DNA of 64,000 nt from Leptobrachium leishanense (lineage: Eukaryota; Chordata; Amphibia; Anura; Megophryidae). The notes beneath the pieces were generated by a model. The model saw only the letters and a program-made list of their open reading frames with translations, was not told the origin of the DNA and made no database searches. The stretch covers positions 20,425,822 through 20,489,821 of the forward strand of contig CM019065.1 of assembly GCA_009667805.1 (NCBI GenBank). The letters run 5' to 3'. Shown one piece after another: positions 47,676 through 59,276 of this stretch. Both the position numbers and the translations under genes were made by a program. Within the stretch, counting starts at the first letter, position 1. Each line of letters starts with the position of its first letter.

Positions 47676-48655
47676 ATGCTTTCTCTCACGCTTCTACTCT
47701 TTACTTCTACCGTTCTCCTTAAATGGAACTCCTGCCCCTCTACCACCGACCCCTACACTATCTGCATTTCTCCCTCCCTCCTCTCGTCCCACATGATGGC
47801 CTCACATGAGCTCCTTTGTTTCCTCAGAACATGGTCTCCCTCTAACTCTTGTGCTGCCAAACACTCCCACAAATCCCATTCCCACTTTCTCTTTCTCACC
47901 CTCCTGCTGTTACTCTATGCAGGTGACATATCCCCTAACCCTGGCCCCACAACACATCCAATACTTCCCTCTCATCCTATCTCCATCACACATAAATCAC
48001 CTCCCTGCAAGCCCAGCAACCTCATTCCCAAAAACCCTCAGCACCTGTCCTCTTTCTCCTGCGCCCTCTGGAACGCTCGCTTGGGGTTGGAATCCTGCTC
48101 TCTCCCACCTGCACCTACGAGCATCTCCCTCCACCCCCATCCCTCTCCTTCTCCTCCTTCGAGACACACTGCATCCGCCTGTTCTCTCCTCTGGATCTCA
48201 GGGTGGCAGTCATCTACCGCCCACCGGGACCAACCTCCCAGTTCTTTGACCACTTTGCTACCTGGCTTTTTCACTTCCTGTCTTCTAATCTTCCATGCCT
48301 AATTCTCTGGGACTTCAACATTCCCATCGATGATCCTTCTGCCCCTGCTGCCTCCAAACTTCTTTCACTCACGTCCTCCCTTGGACTCACACAATCCTCC
48401 CTCCTCCCTACCCACTGCGATGGTCACACTATTGACCTTGTCTTTTCCAACCTCTGCTCCATTTCTGAGTTCAACTGTCGTCCTTTCCCCATCTCTGACC
48501 ACCACCTTCTCTCTTTCAACCTATCTGGACTTCCTAAACACCCTGCTCTCCCCACCCCGCACACACACTCGCAGAAATCTACATGCTGTGGACCCCCATC
48601 AATTCTCCAATCTACTTCACCACCTCCCTCACACCTCATCCTTCACCTGCCCTGA
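47676..48655 (+). pseudogene. L2-like ORF with 2A-like motif and endonuclease remnants
   Basis: In the frame from 47676 a hydrophobic stretch (FLFLTLLLLLYA) is followed by GDISPNPGP at 47922-47948, a ribosome-skipping 2A-type motif known from several non-LTR retrotransposon ORFs. In another frame (48203-48655) endonuclease blocks are readable: VAVIYRPPGP, LWDFNIPIDDPS (the usual glycine of GDFN is tryptophan here), HCDGHTIDLVFS and SDHHLLSFNL. At least one frameshift separates the two parts, and the reverse transcriptase is missing. In intact relatives the 2A peptide frees a short N-terminal product from the endonuclease/RT polyprotein. Confidence 0.65.
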
Positions 48656-48954
48656 TGCTGCCACTAATCACTACAACACTACTCTTATCTCTGCTCTAGA
48701 CACTCTTGCTCCTCTTCGACTCTGTAAGGCCCCACGCCACCAGATTCAGGCCTAGCAAACCCTCCAGACACGCTACCTGCAAAGATGCTCCCGCACTGCA
48801 GAGCGTGCCTGGAGGAAATCCCGCTCTGAAGCTGATTTTGTTCACTTCAAGTTTATTTTCCGGTCATACACCTCTGCCCTCCACTTGGGCACACGTGGGA
48901 AGCTGCCAATCACTCTTTAGGTTTATAAGATACTGTACATTACTGATACACTTG

Positions 48955-49265
48955 AACACACTGCACAATACATTACAGAGCTCCACAGCAATAAAACTCA
49001 CAGTAATGTGCGGTGTGTATGAGTGTATCACAGAGCTCCACAGCAATAAAACTCACAGTAATGTGCACTGTGTATGAGCGTATCAGAGCTCTGCAGAAAT
49101 AAAACTCAGTGATTTGCAGTGCGTATGAGTGTATCACAGAATCCACAGCAATAAAACTCACAGTGATGTGCAGTGTGTATGAGCGTATCACAGAATCCAC
49201 AGCAATAAAACTCACAATGATGTGCAGTGTGTATGAGCATATCACAGAGCTCCACAGCAATAAAT
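48955..49265. repeat. 57-bp tandem repeat, second locus, about 5 copies
   Basis: Units such as cacagcaataaaactcacag with tgtgtatgagcgtatcacag match the array at 17020-17410. Single units vary by small deletions. Confidence 0.85.
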
Positions 49266-50024
49266 CTCAAAAAAGTCCCTTATTTTTTTATTTCATTTTT
49301 TTCCCTCAAAGAAGAGATGTCTAAAGTCTGTTGCCTCATCACATTGCAAAACATAGGTTTTGGAAAACAAAACTTCTCTGATGTCATTCTAACGCCACTG
49401 CATGATCCTGCAAGATTGCGATTCCTTTGGACTCCAAGAGATATTAACGGAGGCCCACGACGCCATTGGCAGTATTTATTAATGATTCCTTACTCCATTA
49501 CTGGCCAAACCCCATGAATTTTACAGGTTGACTCGTAATTCAGCTGATATTAGAGACCACTCATTATTTTTTTTGTTTTATGGCTATCATTGTACTAGTA
49601 TGCCCCGCTAGCCAGCTGCTGAGGTGGGTCCCTCTTTCGGCCTGCCCACCAAGCGGATACGCATCTCATGTCATTGGCTGCTAGGGGATGGCTTCAAGAC
49701 CCACCCACCGCAGGGATGGCAGAAACGAGTTAAATAAGAAACATAATCACCAAATGTGACTGTAGTCACTTTGGAACAGGGGCTCCTGGACTTGAGTATA
49801 CTGTTGGGAGGTGTGGGCCCAACACCTCATATTGTTTCCCAACCCTCAACTATGCCCAAGTCACCCAGTGTCCCTTAAAGATACAATGGGTCTGCGTTTA
49901 AGTGTTACTGTGCTCATTGTTAATATTGTTGGGATATTTGCTACATAAAGCCCTTTCCTAACGCAGCAGCCACCCCCTGTGAATTATGGCACATTAGAGT
50001 GGTCATCCTCTGAGACAAACACTG
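49266..50024. other. Intron 4, no feature recognised
   Basis: No gene, tandem repeat or element end was identified here. The open frame at 49227-49517 carries no known motif. Confidence 0.5.
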
Positions 50025-50795
50025 CTTGTCTATTAGACTTTTACAAATCAATGGTAAGACCCACCTTGAATATGCCGTGTGATTTTAGGCACCTGTCTTA
50101 AGAAAGGATATTATGGTGCTAGAAAAAGTGCAGCGATGAGTGACTAAATTAGTAAGGGGAATGGAAGGTTTATGTTATGAGGAAAGACTAACAAGCCTAA
50201 ACCTATTTAGTTTAGAGAAAACGGCGCCTTAGAGGGATCTGATAACCTTATATAAATATATACAGGGCCTTAGAGGGGTCTGATAACTTTATATAAATAT
50301 ATATGGCACCTTAGAGGGGATCTGATTACTTTATATAAATATATAAGGGCCATAAAAAAACATCGTCTGGAAACCTATTCATTAATAGGACTATACACAG
50401 GACACGAGGTCACCCATTTAGACTGGACGAATGGAAATTCAGCCTAAAGCATAGGAAGGGTTATTGTATGGTGAGAACAATAAAGCTGTGGTATTCTCTG
50501 CCTGTTGAGGTGGTTGGGCCAGAGACTATACAGACTTTTAAACAACGACTGGATGACTTCCTGCAAAAACATAATATTAAGGGACATAATATTTAATACG
50601 TGGGTAAAAGCTTGTTGATTGAAGGAGAAATCTGACGCCGTCTGGGGTCAAGAAGGATTTTTTTCCCAGTGTGTTGCATGTTGGCGAGCGCTTCTGACTG
50701 GAGTTTTTGCCTTCTTTTGGATCAGCAGCAGTAGGTGATATGTGAAAGGTTGAACTCAATGGACGCATGTCTTTTTTCAGCCTATGTAACTACTG
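50025..50795 (+). mobile_element. CR1-type LINE 3' fragment
   Basis: It contains the last part of the reverse-transcriptase ORF (FYKSMVRPTLNMP-like reading, then KVQR) with stops, and the full 3' UTR (aggagaaatctgacgccgtc, ggcgagcgcttctgactgg, acgcatgtcttttttcagcc) ending ctatgtaactac. A segment cttagaggg...tatataaatatat is repeated three times at 50220-50345. It matches 41219-42075. Confidence 0.8.
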
Positions 50796-51470
50796 TATAT
50801 ATTGTGTGTTGTCATTGTTAATATTGTTATTATGTGTTACTGAGAGCCCTTTCCAACCCCCATCCCTTTCCCTGTGACAGAAAATGTTTTCTACAGCGGT
50901 GGCAGATTTGAGTGGCAGCTGTGGCAGATCCCTCTTTCTCTACAAGACTCTTTTGTGTTTGTTTCATCTTGTGTCCAAGGTTAGGCTGGAATTTGTTCCA
51001 CTGTTTCATCTTCTGTTTGCATTATGGTTGCATGACCATGGTCGCCAGAAAGAGAAAGCTGGAGGAGGAGTGGGCACCAGAGTGTCAACTTCTTAATCTT
51101 TCAAGATTCTTTTTTTATAGGAATCATACCAGAGGACTGGAGAAAAGCTGACGTGGTCCCTATATTTAAGCTGATGTGGTCCCTATATTTAAGGAAGGTT
51201 TAAAATGTATTCCTGGGAATTATAGACCTGTGAGCTTAACATCTGTGGCTGGGAAAGTATTTGAGGGGTTACTAAGGGATAATATTCAGGAATTTATTGG
51301 GAAGTATAATGTAATTGGCAAAAATCAGCATGGTTTATGAAACACAGAGCATGTCAGACTAATCTAATTGCATTCTATGAAGCAATAAGTGTCATTATAG
51401 ATCAGGGGGTCGCAGTGGATGCGATTTACTTGGATTTTGACAAAGCTTTCGACACAGTTCCAAACAAGAG

Positions 51471-52358
51471 CTCCCCACCTCCTGACTTCTCTATCACGGT
51501 GGAGGGTATCACCATCTCCCCATCAAACCAAGTTCGCTGTCTTGGAGTTACACTGGACTCTGCTCTTTCCTTCATCCCCCACATCAAGTCTCTTTCCTCC
51601 TCCTGCCGATACCAACTGCGTAATATTTCCAGAATTCGGCCATTTCTTACCGCTGTCACCACAAAACAACTCATACACGCCCTGGTAATCTCCCGACTCG
51701 ACTATTGCAATAATCTCTTATCTGGCCTCCCTCTGTCCCGCCTCTCCCCCCTACAATCCATCCTGAACGCCTCCGCCAGGCTAATTCACCTCACTCGCCG
51801 CTCTGTCTCTGCCGCTCCCCTCTGCGAGTCCCTTCACTGGCTCCCCATCCACTGCAGAATTAAGTTCAAAATCCTTATCCTTACCTACAAAACCCTCACT
51901 AACTCAGCGCCCCACTACCTGTCCTCACTAATCACCAAATACACCCCAGCCCGCTCCCTAAGGTCAAACAGTGACCTGCGCCTAGCTTCTCCCCGCATCA
52001 CCTCTTCCCATGATAGACTGCAGGATTTCTCATGCGCAGCCCCCACTCTCTGGAACGCTCTCCCTCGTGCTGTCAGACTTTCCCCTAACTTCTCTTCCTT
52101 CAAACGCTCCCTGAAAACATTCCTATTTAGGGAAGCCTACCACCCAACTCACTGACGCAACCATCAATCACTCTCACCTTACAGTCCTCTCCTCCTGTTT
52201 CCAACCCCAACCCTCCTAGATTGTGAGTTCCTACGGGAATAGGGCTGTACTGTTTGTCAAATGTTGTTCAATGTATTGTAACCCTGTCTGTACTGTGCTT
52301 ATTGCACAGCGCTGCGGAATATGCTGGCGCTTTATAAATAAATAATAATAATAATAAT
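51471..52358 (+). mobile_element. L2-like LINE 3' fragment inserted in the CR1
   Basis: An exact 8-bp duplication (aacaagag) flanks it at 51463-51470 and 52359-52366. It carries the C-terminal reverse-transcriptase end, a 3' UTR and the tail cgctgcggaatatgctggcg ctttataaataa(taa)n. It is 5' truncated, as expected from target-primed reverse transcription. Confidence 0.92.
51474..52155 (+). pseudogene. L2-like reverse transcriptase, C-terminal part
   Basis: The frame from inside the insertion to the stop at 52153-52155 is open (about 226 codons). It reads the thumb and C-terminal region of an L2/CR1-superclade reverse transcriptase: VRCLGVTLDSALSF, LVISRLDYCNNLLSGLP, NASARLIHLTRR, LHWLPIHCRIKFKILILTYK and LWNALPRAVR. 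The catalytic part is missing because of the 5' truncation. The upstream open frame that joins it to CR1 codons from 51337 is an accident of the insertion. Confidence 0.85.
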
Positions 52359-53149
52359 AACAAGAGGATACTATTTAAATGAAGAAAAATTGGTCTATAT
52401 GAAAATACTTATTCTTGGATAGAAAACTGGCTAAAAGATAGGGTACAGAGAGTGGTCATAAATGTTACATTTTCAAGATGGACATCAGTGGTAAGTGGTG
52501 TCCCTCAGGGGTCTGTTATAGGACCAATTCTATTCAATTTATTTATAAATGACCTTGAGATAGGCATTGAAAGTCATGTATCAGTGTTTGCAGATGACAC
52601 AAAACTAGGAAAAGTGATACTATGTGAGCAGGATGTTACTTCACTGCAGAGGGATTTAGATGGATTGGTGGGCCTGGGCACTTAAATGTCAGATGAAATT
52701 TAATGTAGATAAATGCAAAGTTATGCACTTTGGATTGAAGAAAACACAAGCAACTTATACCCTAAATGGTACGGAGTTAGGGAAATCCAAGCAGGAGAAG
52801 GATTTTGGAATAATCATATACTTCAAACTAAGTAACAATATGCAATGTCAAACAGCAGCCAAGGCCAGCAAGGTATTGGCATGCATTAAAAGGGGAGTTC
52901 ACTCTTGGGATGAAAACATAATTTTGCCTCTGTATAAATCAATGGTAAGACGCACCTTGAATGTGCCGTGTGATTTTGGGCACCGGTCTTAAGAAAGGAT
53001 ATTATAGCGCTAGAAAAAGTGCAGAGACGGGCAACTAAATTAATAAGGGGAATGGAAGGGTTAAGTTATGAGGAAAGGCGAACAAGTGTAAACCTGTTTA
53101 GTTTAGAGAAACGGTGCCTTCGAGGGGATCTGATAACTTTATATAAATA

Positions 53150-56100
53150 CTAGGTGTAAAGCCTGCACAGAGGGCAGTCTATTGAAAAGTGTGGTGTGTA
53201 TGAATGTTTGTCGAAAGGAAAACACAGAAGCATCAAGAAACGTAAAATATTTTTAGTTACTATTTTGAATAAATTTCTTTAAACACAACATTTTTAGTGA
53301 AACATGCATCAGTCCCTGGTATTAGGTAGCCTTGTTCACGTCCATCGATGAGTTTTATTTTAACGTCCGCAGAGCTCTTGACTCGTCACCGCTGGGGCTC
53401 AGGGCTGATGTAGGTGACTATATGCTCTTTACACCCACCCTGCTTGCTCGGCCGGTATCCAAGCTTAGCCGAGCCCCCGGTTCGGCTTGGGCCTAGAGGC
53501 CCAGCCGAGCCGGGGACTCGCCTGAGCATGGAGGCCGGTCGAGTTGCATGCTCGGACGTCCTCCAGGCTTAGCGGAGTCCCCGGCTCGGCTGGGCCTCTA
53601 GGCCCACGCCAAGCCGGGGGCTCTGCTAAGCCTGGATACCGGCCGAGCAAGCAGGGTGGGTGTAAAGAGCATATAGTCACCTACATCAGCCCTGAGCCCC
53701 AGCGGTGACTGTTGTCCGACTGTTGCAGGCTGCTCGGCCGGACTCCTAGCATAGGCGAGCCCCCGGCTCAGCTGGGCCTGTAGGCCCAAGGCAAGCCGGG
53801 GGCTCGCTTAAGCTAGGAGGCCGGCCGAGCAGCCTGCGACAGCCCCAGCTGGAGTTCCGGGCCAATGTAGGGTGGATGTTGCCAAAACATACTCACCCAC
53901 ATCGGTCCCTAACTCCTCCAGCGATGGCGGTCTCAGCTCGCAGCGTCCTCTCTCTCTCTCAGTTGGTCGCCGGCATGATGTCACGAAAGCCTTTGACCCG
54001 GGGTCAAAGGCTTTCGTGACATCATGCCGGCGAGCAACGGAGAGAGAGTGGACGCTGCGAGCTGAGACCGCCATCGCTGGAGGAGTTAGGGACCGATGTG
54101 GGTGAGTATGTTTTGGCAACATCCACCCTACATTGGCCCGGAACTCCAGCTGGGGCTGTCGCAGGCTGCTCGGCCAGCCTCCTAGCTCAGGCCAGCCCCC
54201 GGCTCAGCTGGGCCTGTAGGCCAAAGGCAAGCCAGGGGGCTCGCCTGAGCTTGGAGGCCGCCCGAACAGCCTGTGACAGTCGGACGACAGTCACCGCTGG
54301 AGCTCTGGGTTAATGTAGGTGAGTATATGCTCTCAACACCCACCCTTTCTAGCTCGCCCGGTATCCAAGATTAAGGCAAGCCCCCGGCTTGGCGTGGGCC
54401 TAGAGGCCCAGCCGAGCCGGAGACTCGCCTGAGCCTCCCGGCCCAGTCGAGTCCCCGGCTTGGCTGGACCTCTAGGCCCACGCCAAGCCGGGGGCTTGCC
54501 TTAAGCTTGGATTCCTGGGCGAGCTAGAAAGGATGGGTGTTGAGAGCATATACTCACCTACATTAACCCAGAGCTCCAGCGGTGACTGTCGTCCGACTGT
54601 CACAGGCTGTTCGGGTGGCCTCCAAGCTCAGGCGAGCCCCCTGGCTTGCCTTTGGCCTACAGGCCCAGCTGAGCCGGGGGCTCGCCTGAGCTAGGAGGCC
54701 GGCCGAACAGCCTGTGACAGCCATCGCTGGAGCCCCGAGCCAATGTAGGGGGATGTAGGTTACACATACTCACCGACATCGGCCTTTCTCCAGCGATGGC
54801 GGTCCCGCTTCCAGCGTCCTCTCTTTCTCCGACATCGGCCCTTCTCCAGCAATGGCGGTCCCGCTTTCTCCGCCGGTCGCCGGCATGATGTCATGAAACC
54901 CTTTGACCCTGGCATGTTGACCCGGGGTCAAAGGCTTTTGTGACATCATGCCAGCGACCAACGGAGAGAGAAGACGCTGGAAGCGGGACCGCCATCGCTG
55001 GAGAAGGGCCGATGTCGGTGAGTATGTGTATGGCAACACCCTCTTACATTGGCCCGGAGCTCCAGCGGTGACCTCCTCCGGCCGAGCAGGCTGCTAGGCG
55101 GGCTTCCAAGCTCAGGCGAGCCCCCGGCTCGGTTTGGGCCTACAGGCCCAAACTGAGCCGGGGGGTCACCTAGGCCTACAGGCCCGCCGAGCAGCCGGAG
55201 GAGGTCACCGCTGGAGCTCAGGGACGATTTAGGGGAGTATGTTTTGGGAACCTCGGCTCCGATCCTCCTGCGGTGACCTCCTCCGGCTGCCGCTGGGTGC
55301 TCGGCGGGCCTCTAGGCTTAGGCGAGTCCCCGGCTCGGCTGGGCCTGTAGGCCCAAACCGAGCCGGGGGCTCGCCAAAGCCTAGAGGCCGCCGAGCAGCC
55401 AGCGGCAGCCGGAGGAGGTCACCGCTGGAGCTCAGGGCCGAGTTAGAGTAGTATGTTTTGGAACTTCGGCCCCGATCCTCCAGCGGTGACCTCCTCCGGC
55501 TGCCGCTGGGTGCTCGGCGGGCCTCAAGGCTTAGGCGAGTCCCCGGCTCGGCTGGGCCTGTAGGCCCAAACCGAGCCGGGGGCTCGCCTAAGCCTAGAGG
55601 CCCGCCGAGCAGCCAGCGGCAGCCGGAGGTTGTCACCACTGGAGCTCAGGGCCGAGTTAGGGGAGTATGTTTTGGAACTTCGGCCCCGATCCTCCAGCGG
55701 TGACCTCCTCCGGCTGCCGCTGGGTGCTCGGCGGGCCTCTAGGCTTAGGCGAGTCCCCGGCTCGGCTGGGCCTGTAGGCCCAAACCGAGCCGGGGGCTCG
55801 CCTAAGCCTAGAGGCCCGCCGAGCACCCAGCGGCAGCCGGAGGAGGTCACCGCTGGAGCTCAGGGCCGAGTTAGGGGAGTATGTTTTGGAACTTCGGCCC
55901 CGATCCTCCAGCGGTGACCTCCTCTGGCTGCCGCTGGGTGCTCGGCAGGCCTCTAGGCTTAGGCGAGTCCCCAGCTCGGCTGGGCCTGTAGGCCCAAACC
56001 GAGCCGGGGGCTCGCCTAAGCCTAGAGGCCCGCCGAGCAGCCAGCGGCAGCCGGAGGAGGTCACCGCTGGAGCTCAGGGCCGAGTTAGGGGAGTATGTTT

Positions 56101-56905
56101 TGGAACTTCGGCCCCGATCCTCCAGCGGTGACCTCCTCCGGCTGCCGCTGGGTGCTCGGCGGGCCTCTAGGCTTAGGCGAGTCCCCGGCTCGGCTGGGCC
56201 TGTAGGCCCAAACCGAGCCGGGGGCTCGCCTAAGCCTAGAGGCCCGCCGAGCACCCAGCGGCAGCCGGAGGAGGTCACCGCTGGAGCTCAGGGCCGAATT
56301 AGGGGAGTATGTTTTGGAACTTCGGCCCCGATCCTCCAGCGGTGACCTCCTCCGGCTACCGCTGGGTGCTCGGCGGCCTCTAGGCTTAGGCGAGTCCCCG
56401 GCTTGGCTGGGCCTGTAGACCCAAACCGAGCCGGGGGCTCGCCTAAGCCTAGAGGCCCGCCGAGCAGCCAGCGGCAGCCGGAGGAGGTCACCGCTGGAGC
56501 TGAGGGCCGATTTAGGGGACTATGTTTTGGGAACTTTGGCCCCGATCCTCCAGCGGTGACCACCTCCGGCTGCCGCTGGGTGCTCGGCGGGCCTCTAGGC
56601 TTAGGCGAGTCCCCGGCTCGGCTGGGCCTGTAGGCCCAAACCGAGCCGGGGGCTCGCCTAAGCCTAGAGGCCCGCCGATCAGCCAGCGGCAGCCGGAGGA
56701 CGGTGACCGCTGGAGGATCGGGGCATCTGGCCGTGTAAACACACGGGTAGCTGCGCGCGGCTCGTGCCGTTTCTTTTTTTTTCACGCGGCCGGCACGCGC
56801 AGCTACCTGTGTGTTCTAACGGCCGCTTTCAAATGTCCGTCGCGCATGCGCAGACGGCTTTTGGCGACGGACAGTTTTAGGCTTACTCAATTATAGTATA
56901 GATAT
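53150..56905. repeat. GC-rich block of giant inverted repeats inserted in a CR1
   Basis: The block begins at about taggtgtaaagcctgcacag and ends near ttactcaattatagtataga. Between 53390 and 55060 there are long palindromes with diverged arms, including gtcacgaaagcctttgaccc / gggtcaaaggctttcgtgac around 54000 and a second pair at about 54880-54960. From 55060 the sequence becomes a regular array. GC content is far above the flanks. The open frames (prolin-, arginine- and glycine-rich) on both strands result from this symmetry. The type of element is unknown; I see no terminal inverted repeat at the outer ends. Confidence 0.75.
55040..56725. repeat. 214-bp tandem array of near-perfect hairpins, 7 units
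   Basis: The marker cggccccgatcctcc recurs at 55254 (variant), 55467, 55681, 55895, 56109, 56323 and 56537, spaced 213-214 bp. Each unit is itself an inverted repeat: in the unit at 55681, arm 55692-55768 pairs with 55781-55858 around gggcctgtaggccc. Arms carry cagcggtgacctcctccggc and its inverse. Units are very similar, so the array is recent or homogenised. Confidence 0.92.
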
Positions 56906-57413
56906 ACTGGGCCATTATAAACCATTATCTGGAAACCTATTCAATAACAGGACTATACACAGGGCACAAGGTCACCCATTTAGACTGGACAATAGGAAAT
57001 TCAGCTTAAAGCATAGGAAGGGTTACTTTACGGTGAGAACAATAAAGCTGTGGAATTCTCTGCCTGTTGAGGTGGTTGAATCAGAGACTGTACAGACTTT
57101 TAAAAAACGACTGGTTGACTTCCTGCAGACACAGAATATTAAGGGTTATAATATTTAATATGAGGGTAAAAGCTTCTTGATCCAAGGAGAAATCTGACGA
57201 CATTCTGGGGTCAAGAAGGAATTTTGTTTCCCAGTGTGTTGCATATTGGCTTCAGACTGGGTTTTTTGCATTCTTTTGGATCAACAGCAGTAGGTGATGT
57301 GTGAGAGGCTGAACCCAATGGACGCATGTCTTTTTTCAACCTATGTAACTATGTTACTTCCATTGGTCACCCAGTCGTTCCTTGCATTGGATATATTTGA
57401 CTCATATGTTTTA

Positions 57414-58163
57414 TTAACCCCTTAATGACAGGTGGGTGGTGCCCATTGCAAAGGGAATTAACACTGGCGAGGTGTTACTAGTACCCTCTGCTGCCAGGTG
57501 CTACCTCTGACACGGCCTGCCCACACAGCTGAAATGCAACGTGCGTCATTCGCTGCAGGGGACGGCCTGTTAAGGCCATCTCGCAGCATCCAACAGCACG
57601 TGGCGCGCACTGACTGCGGAGAGGGGCCAAGGCGGCCCATAGAAGTCAATGGGGCATACAAGTATGCCCCGCATCTTCTAAGCCCACCCGCTGCAGAGGT
57701 GGTATGGTACATCCACCCTGCAGCGGAAAAATGTTAAAGAGACTAGGGATGAGCCGAACACCCCCATGTTTGGTTCGCATTCGAACTCAAACAATTTCAA
57801 AAGTTCGAGTTAGAACTCGAACTCGAACCGAACTCAATGCAAGTCAATGGGACTCAAAAGTTTGATTTTTAGAGTGCCCTCCAAGAGGGCACACATGCAA
57901 GATATTTGCCATAAAAAGGTGTATGGGGGTCCAGGTAGTGCCCTGGGGGACAGGAAACCAGGACAAAACATTTAAAAAAAGACGTTTTTAAAGGAACTGC
58001 GTTTTCTATAAAATAAGGGTTAAAAATAAAAACGAAAAATTCCTTCAAAATCGTGCCTAGGAGGTCCCCATAACCTGCCCGTGAAGTGGAGGATTTGTAG
58101 GATGTATAGAAACATCGCCATCAGAGACCCACACACGACACCTAGCCGCCCTTAAGGGGTTAA
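57414..58163. mobile_element. Possible TTAA-type MITE carrying a hAT end fragment
   Basis: It begins TTAACCCCTTAATGACAGG and ends CCGCCCTTAAGGGGTTAA. A hAT terminal fragment occupies 57747-58112. The two ends resemble each other over about 10 bp only, so this is tentative. Confidence 0.4.
57747..58112 (-). mobile_element. hAT terminal fragment, same family as 2031-9876
   Basis: It starts TAGGGATGAGCCGAACACCC and matches the right end of the large hAT element in inverse orientation, including gtatgggggtccaggtagtg and aggaggtccccataacctgc. It stops abruptly near 58112 and has no partner end. Confidence 0.8.
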
Positions 58164-59048
58164 AATGCACAGGGACTGGCTACTATCCTGTTAGATGAGG
58201 GAATGTATTATATGTATAAAGCAAGGTATATATGACAATGGATAGTCAGAGACTCTAGGGACTCAGCTTGTACGCTTTATGATAGACATTTCTAACACAA
58301 TAATAATTGTATGCTCATATAGGCCCTTCGGGAGAGGTACATGACATACAAATACTGGAATATTACATTTAAATATAAGGAGTGTGATAAAGATTTTATT
58401 AAGCCCTTGATGACAAATGACGTAACATCTACATCATTAATGATTGGCTTTACAGAGCCCTGGTCCTTAAGGGGTTAAACAGCATATCAGAGGATCATAT
58501 AGTAGAAATGAACACTTCTTAGAATTCAGAACAAGCACAGTGTTTGTTCATACATGTGCAGGAGCCACACCCAGTCTGCATGCAATATATCAAATTCATG
58601 GAGACCAGACTACTTAGAAGCATTATTTCCAAACACTAATTAAACACCTGTTGTTTATGCCGTTTGAGAGCACAGGTCATTTAGAGGTGAGAATCTTTGC
58701 ACCTAGACATTAGGTAGTTTTTTTAATCCAATATCTAATAAACCGTTGCTTATAATATTCTACAGTAAAGAGTCTTTTTATTTCTAGATTTTTTAGTATT
58801 TTTTAAGCATTTTTTATACTTTTTCTTAAAAAAAAAAAAATCGAACTCGAACCGAACACGCCAAAAAGTTCGAAGTTCGCGAACTTTTAAAATGCCAATG
58901 TTCAAGTCAAACTCCGAACTGATCGAACTGAACAGCTCATCCTTCAAAGAGACCACTTGGTTTTATGTCTAGTGATATTGTGAAACATGGCAGGCACATT
59001 GCAATGTAAATTTGGTTTGAAAGTAGAATGCTGCTTTTCTGGCTGTAC
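58164..59048. other. Intron 4, distal part, with a second hAT-like end at 58840-58945
   Basis: Around 58840-58945 the words tcgaactcgaaccgaacacg and gaactgaacagctcatcctt resemble a decayed terminus of the same hAT family. Around 58690-58800 lies MITE sequence (ccaatatctaataaaccgtt). Otherwise nothing is recognised. Confidence 0.45.
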
Positions 59049-59276
59049 CTGTGTTTCTCCAGAATGCCACAGGATAGAACTTGTGTTGATGGTGAAGATT
59101 TTACCAGGAAGTGCTGCCAGGTCATAGCTGCCCACCTTAACCGTTATCATGCCACCACTAGGACTCAACTGGCGATTCACAATGTCATAGACAGCTGGTG
59201 GGTCTCCGTTTTCATCAAAGTAGACTTCCTTCCCGCTCTTTAGTTTGAACCTCACATTTTTAATATAATACAGCAG
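59049..59276 (-). CDS. V2R gene B, exon 4 (end of ligand-binding domain)
   Basis: This 228-bp exon (76 codons, phase 0) follows a ctgttttacag acceptor and ends ACA CAG before gtacag. It encodes LLYYIKNVRFKLKSG, EVYFDENGDPPAVYDIVN and KVGSYDL, ending WHSGETQ, the standard V2R exon 4 blocks. It joins exon 3 (SWQ then LLYYIKN) and exon 5 (ETQ then VPISVC) in frame. No stops. A short intron of 1.5 kb precedes it and a 12.5-kb intron follows. Confidence 0.93.

Larger units (their letters stand above)
47430..48920 (+). mobile_element. L2-like LINE, 5' part, truncated
   Basis: The plus strand is C-rich, as in L2-type LINEs. It carries a short hydrophobic ORF start with a 2A-like motif, then an endonuclease fragment, then broken reverse-transcriptase-side sequence (RYLQRC region at about 48765) that ends near 48920. 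It lies in intron 4 of gene B. Confidence 0.65.
51090..57352 (+). mobile_element. CR1-type LINE interrupted by two insertions
   Basis: Left part 51110-51462: IIPEDWRKADVVPIFK, then KNQHGF and YLDFDKAFDTVP. Middle part 52367-53150: [55 protein letters not shown]. Right part about 56907-57352: the end of the ORF and the 3' UTR ending acctatgtaactatg. An L2-like LINE (51471-52358) and a 3.75-kb GC-rich block (about 53150-56905) split it. Several stops and frameshifts mean it is inactive. It lies in intron 4 of gene B. Confidence 0.85.

Noticed and set aside
47452..47796. ORF with three repeats of a KWKFGVDFLELSGLL type
   Set aside because: Translation of a 45-bp triplicated segment in LINE 5' sequence.
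51337..52155. A single 272-codon reverse-transcriptase ORF
   Set aside because: The first 45 codons are CR1 and the rest L2-like; the junction is an insertion site with a target duplication.
55229..56785. Arginine/proline/glycine-rich ORFs on both strands
   Set aside because: The units are inverted repeats of 214 bp, not a multiple of three, so frames change between units; near-identical proteins on both strands reflect the palindromes.
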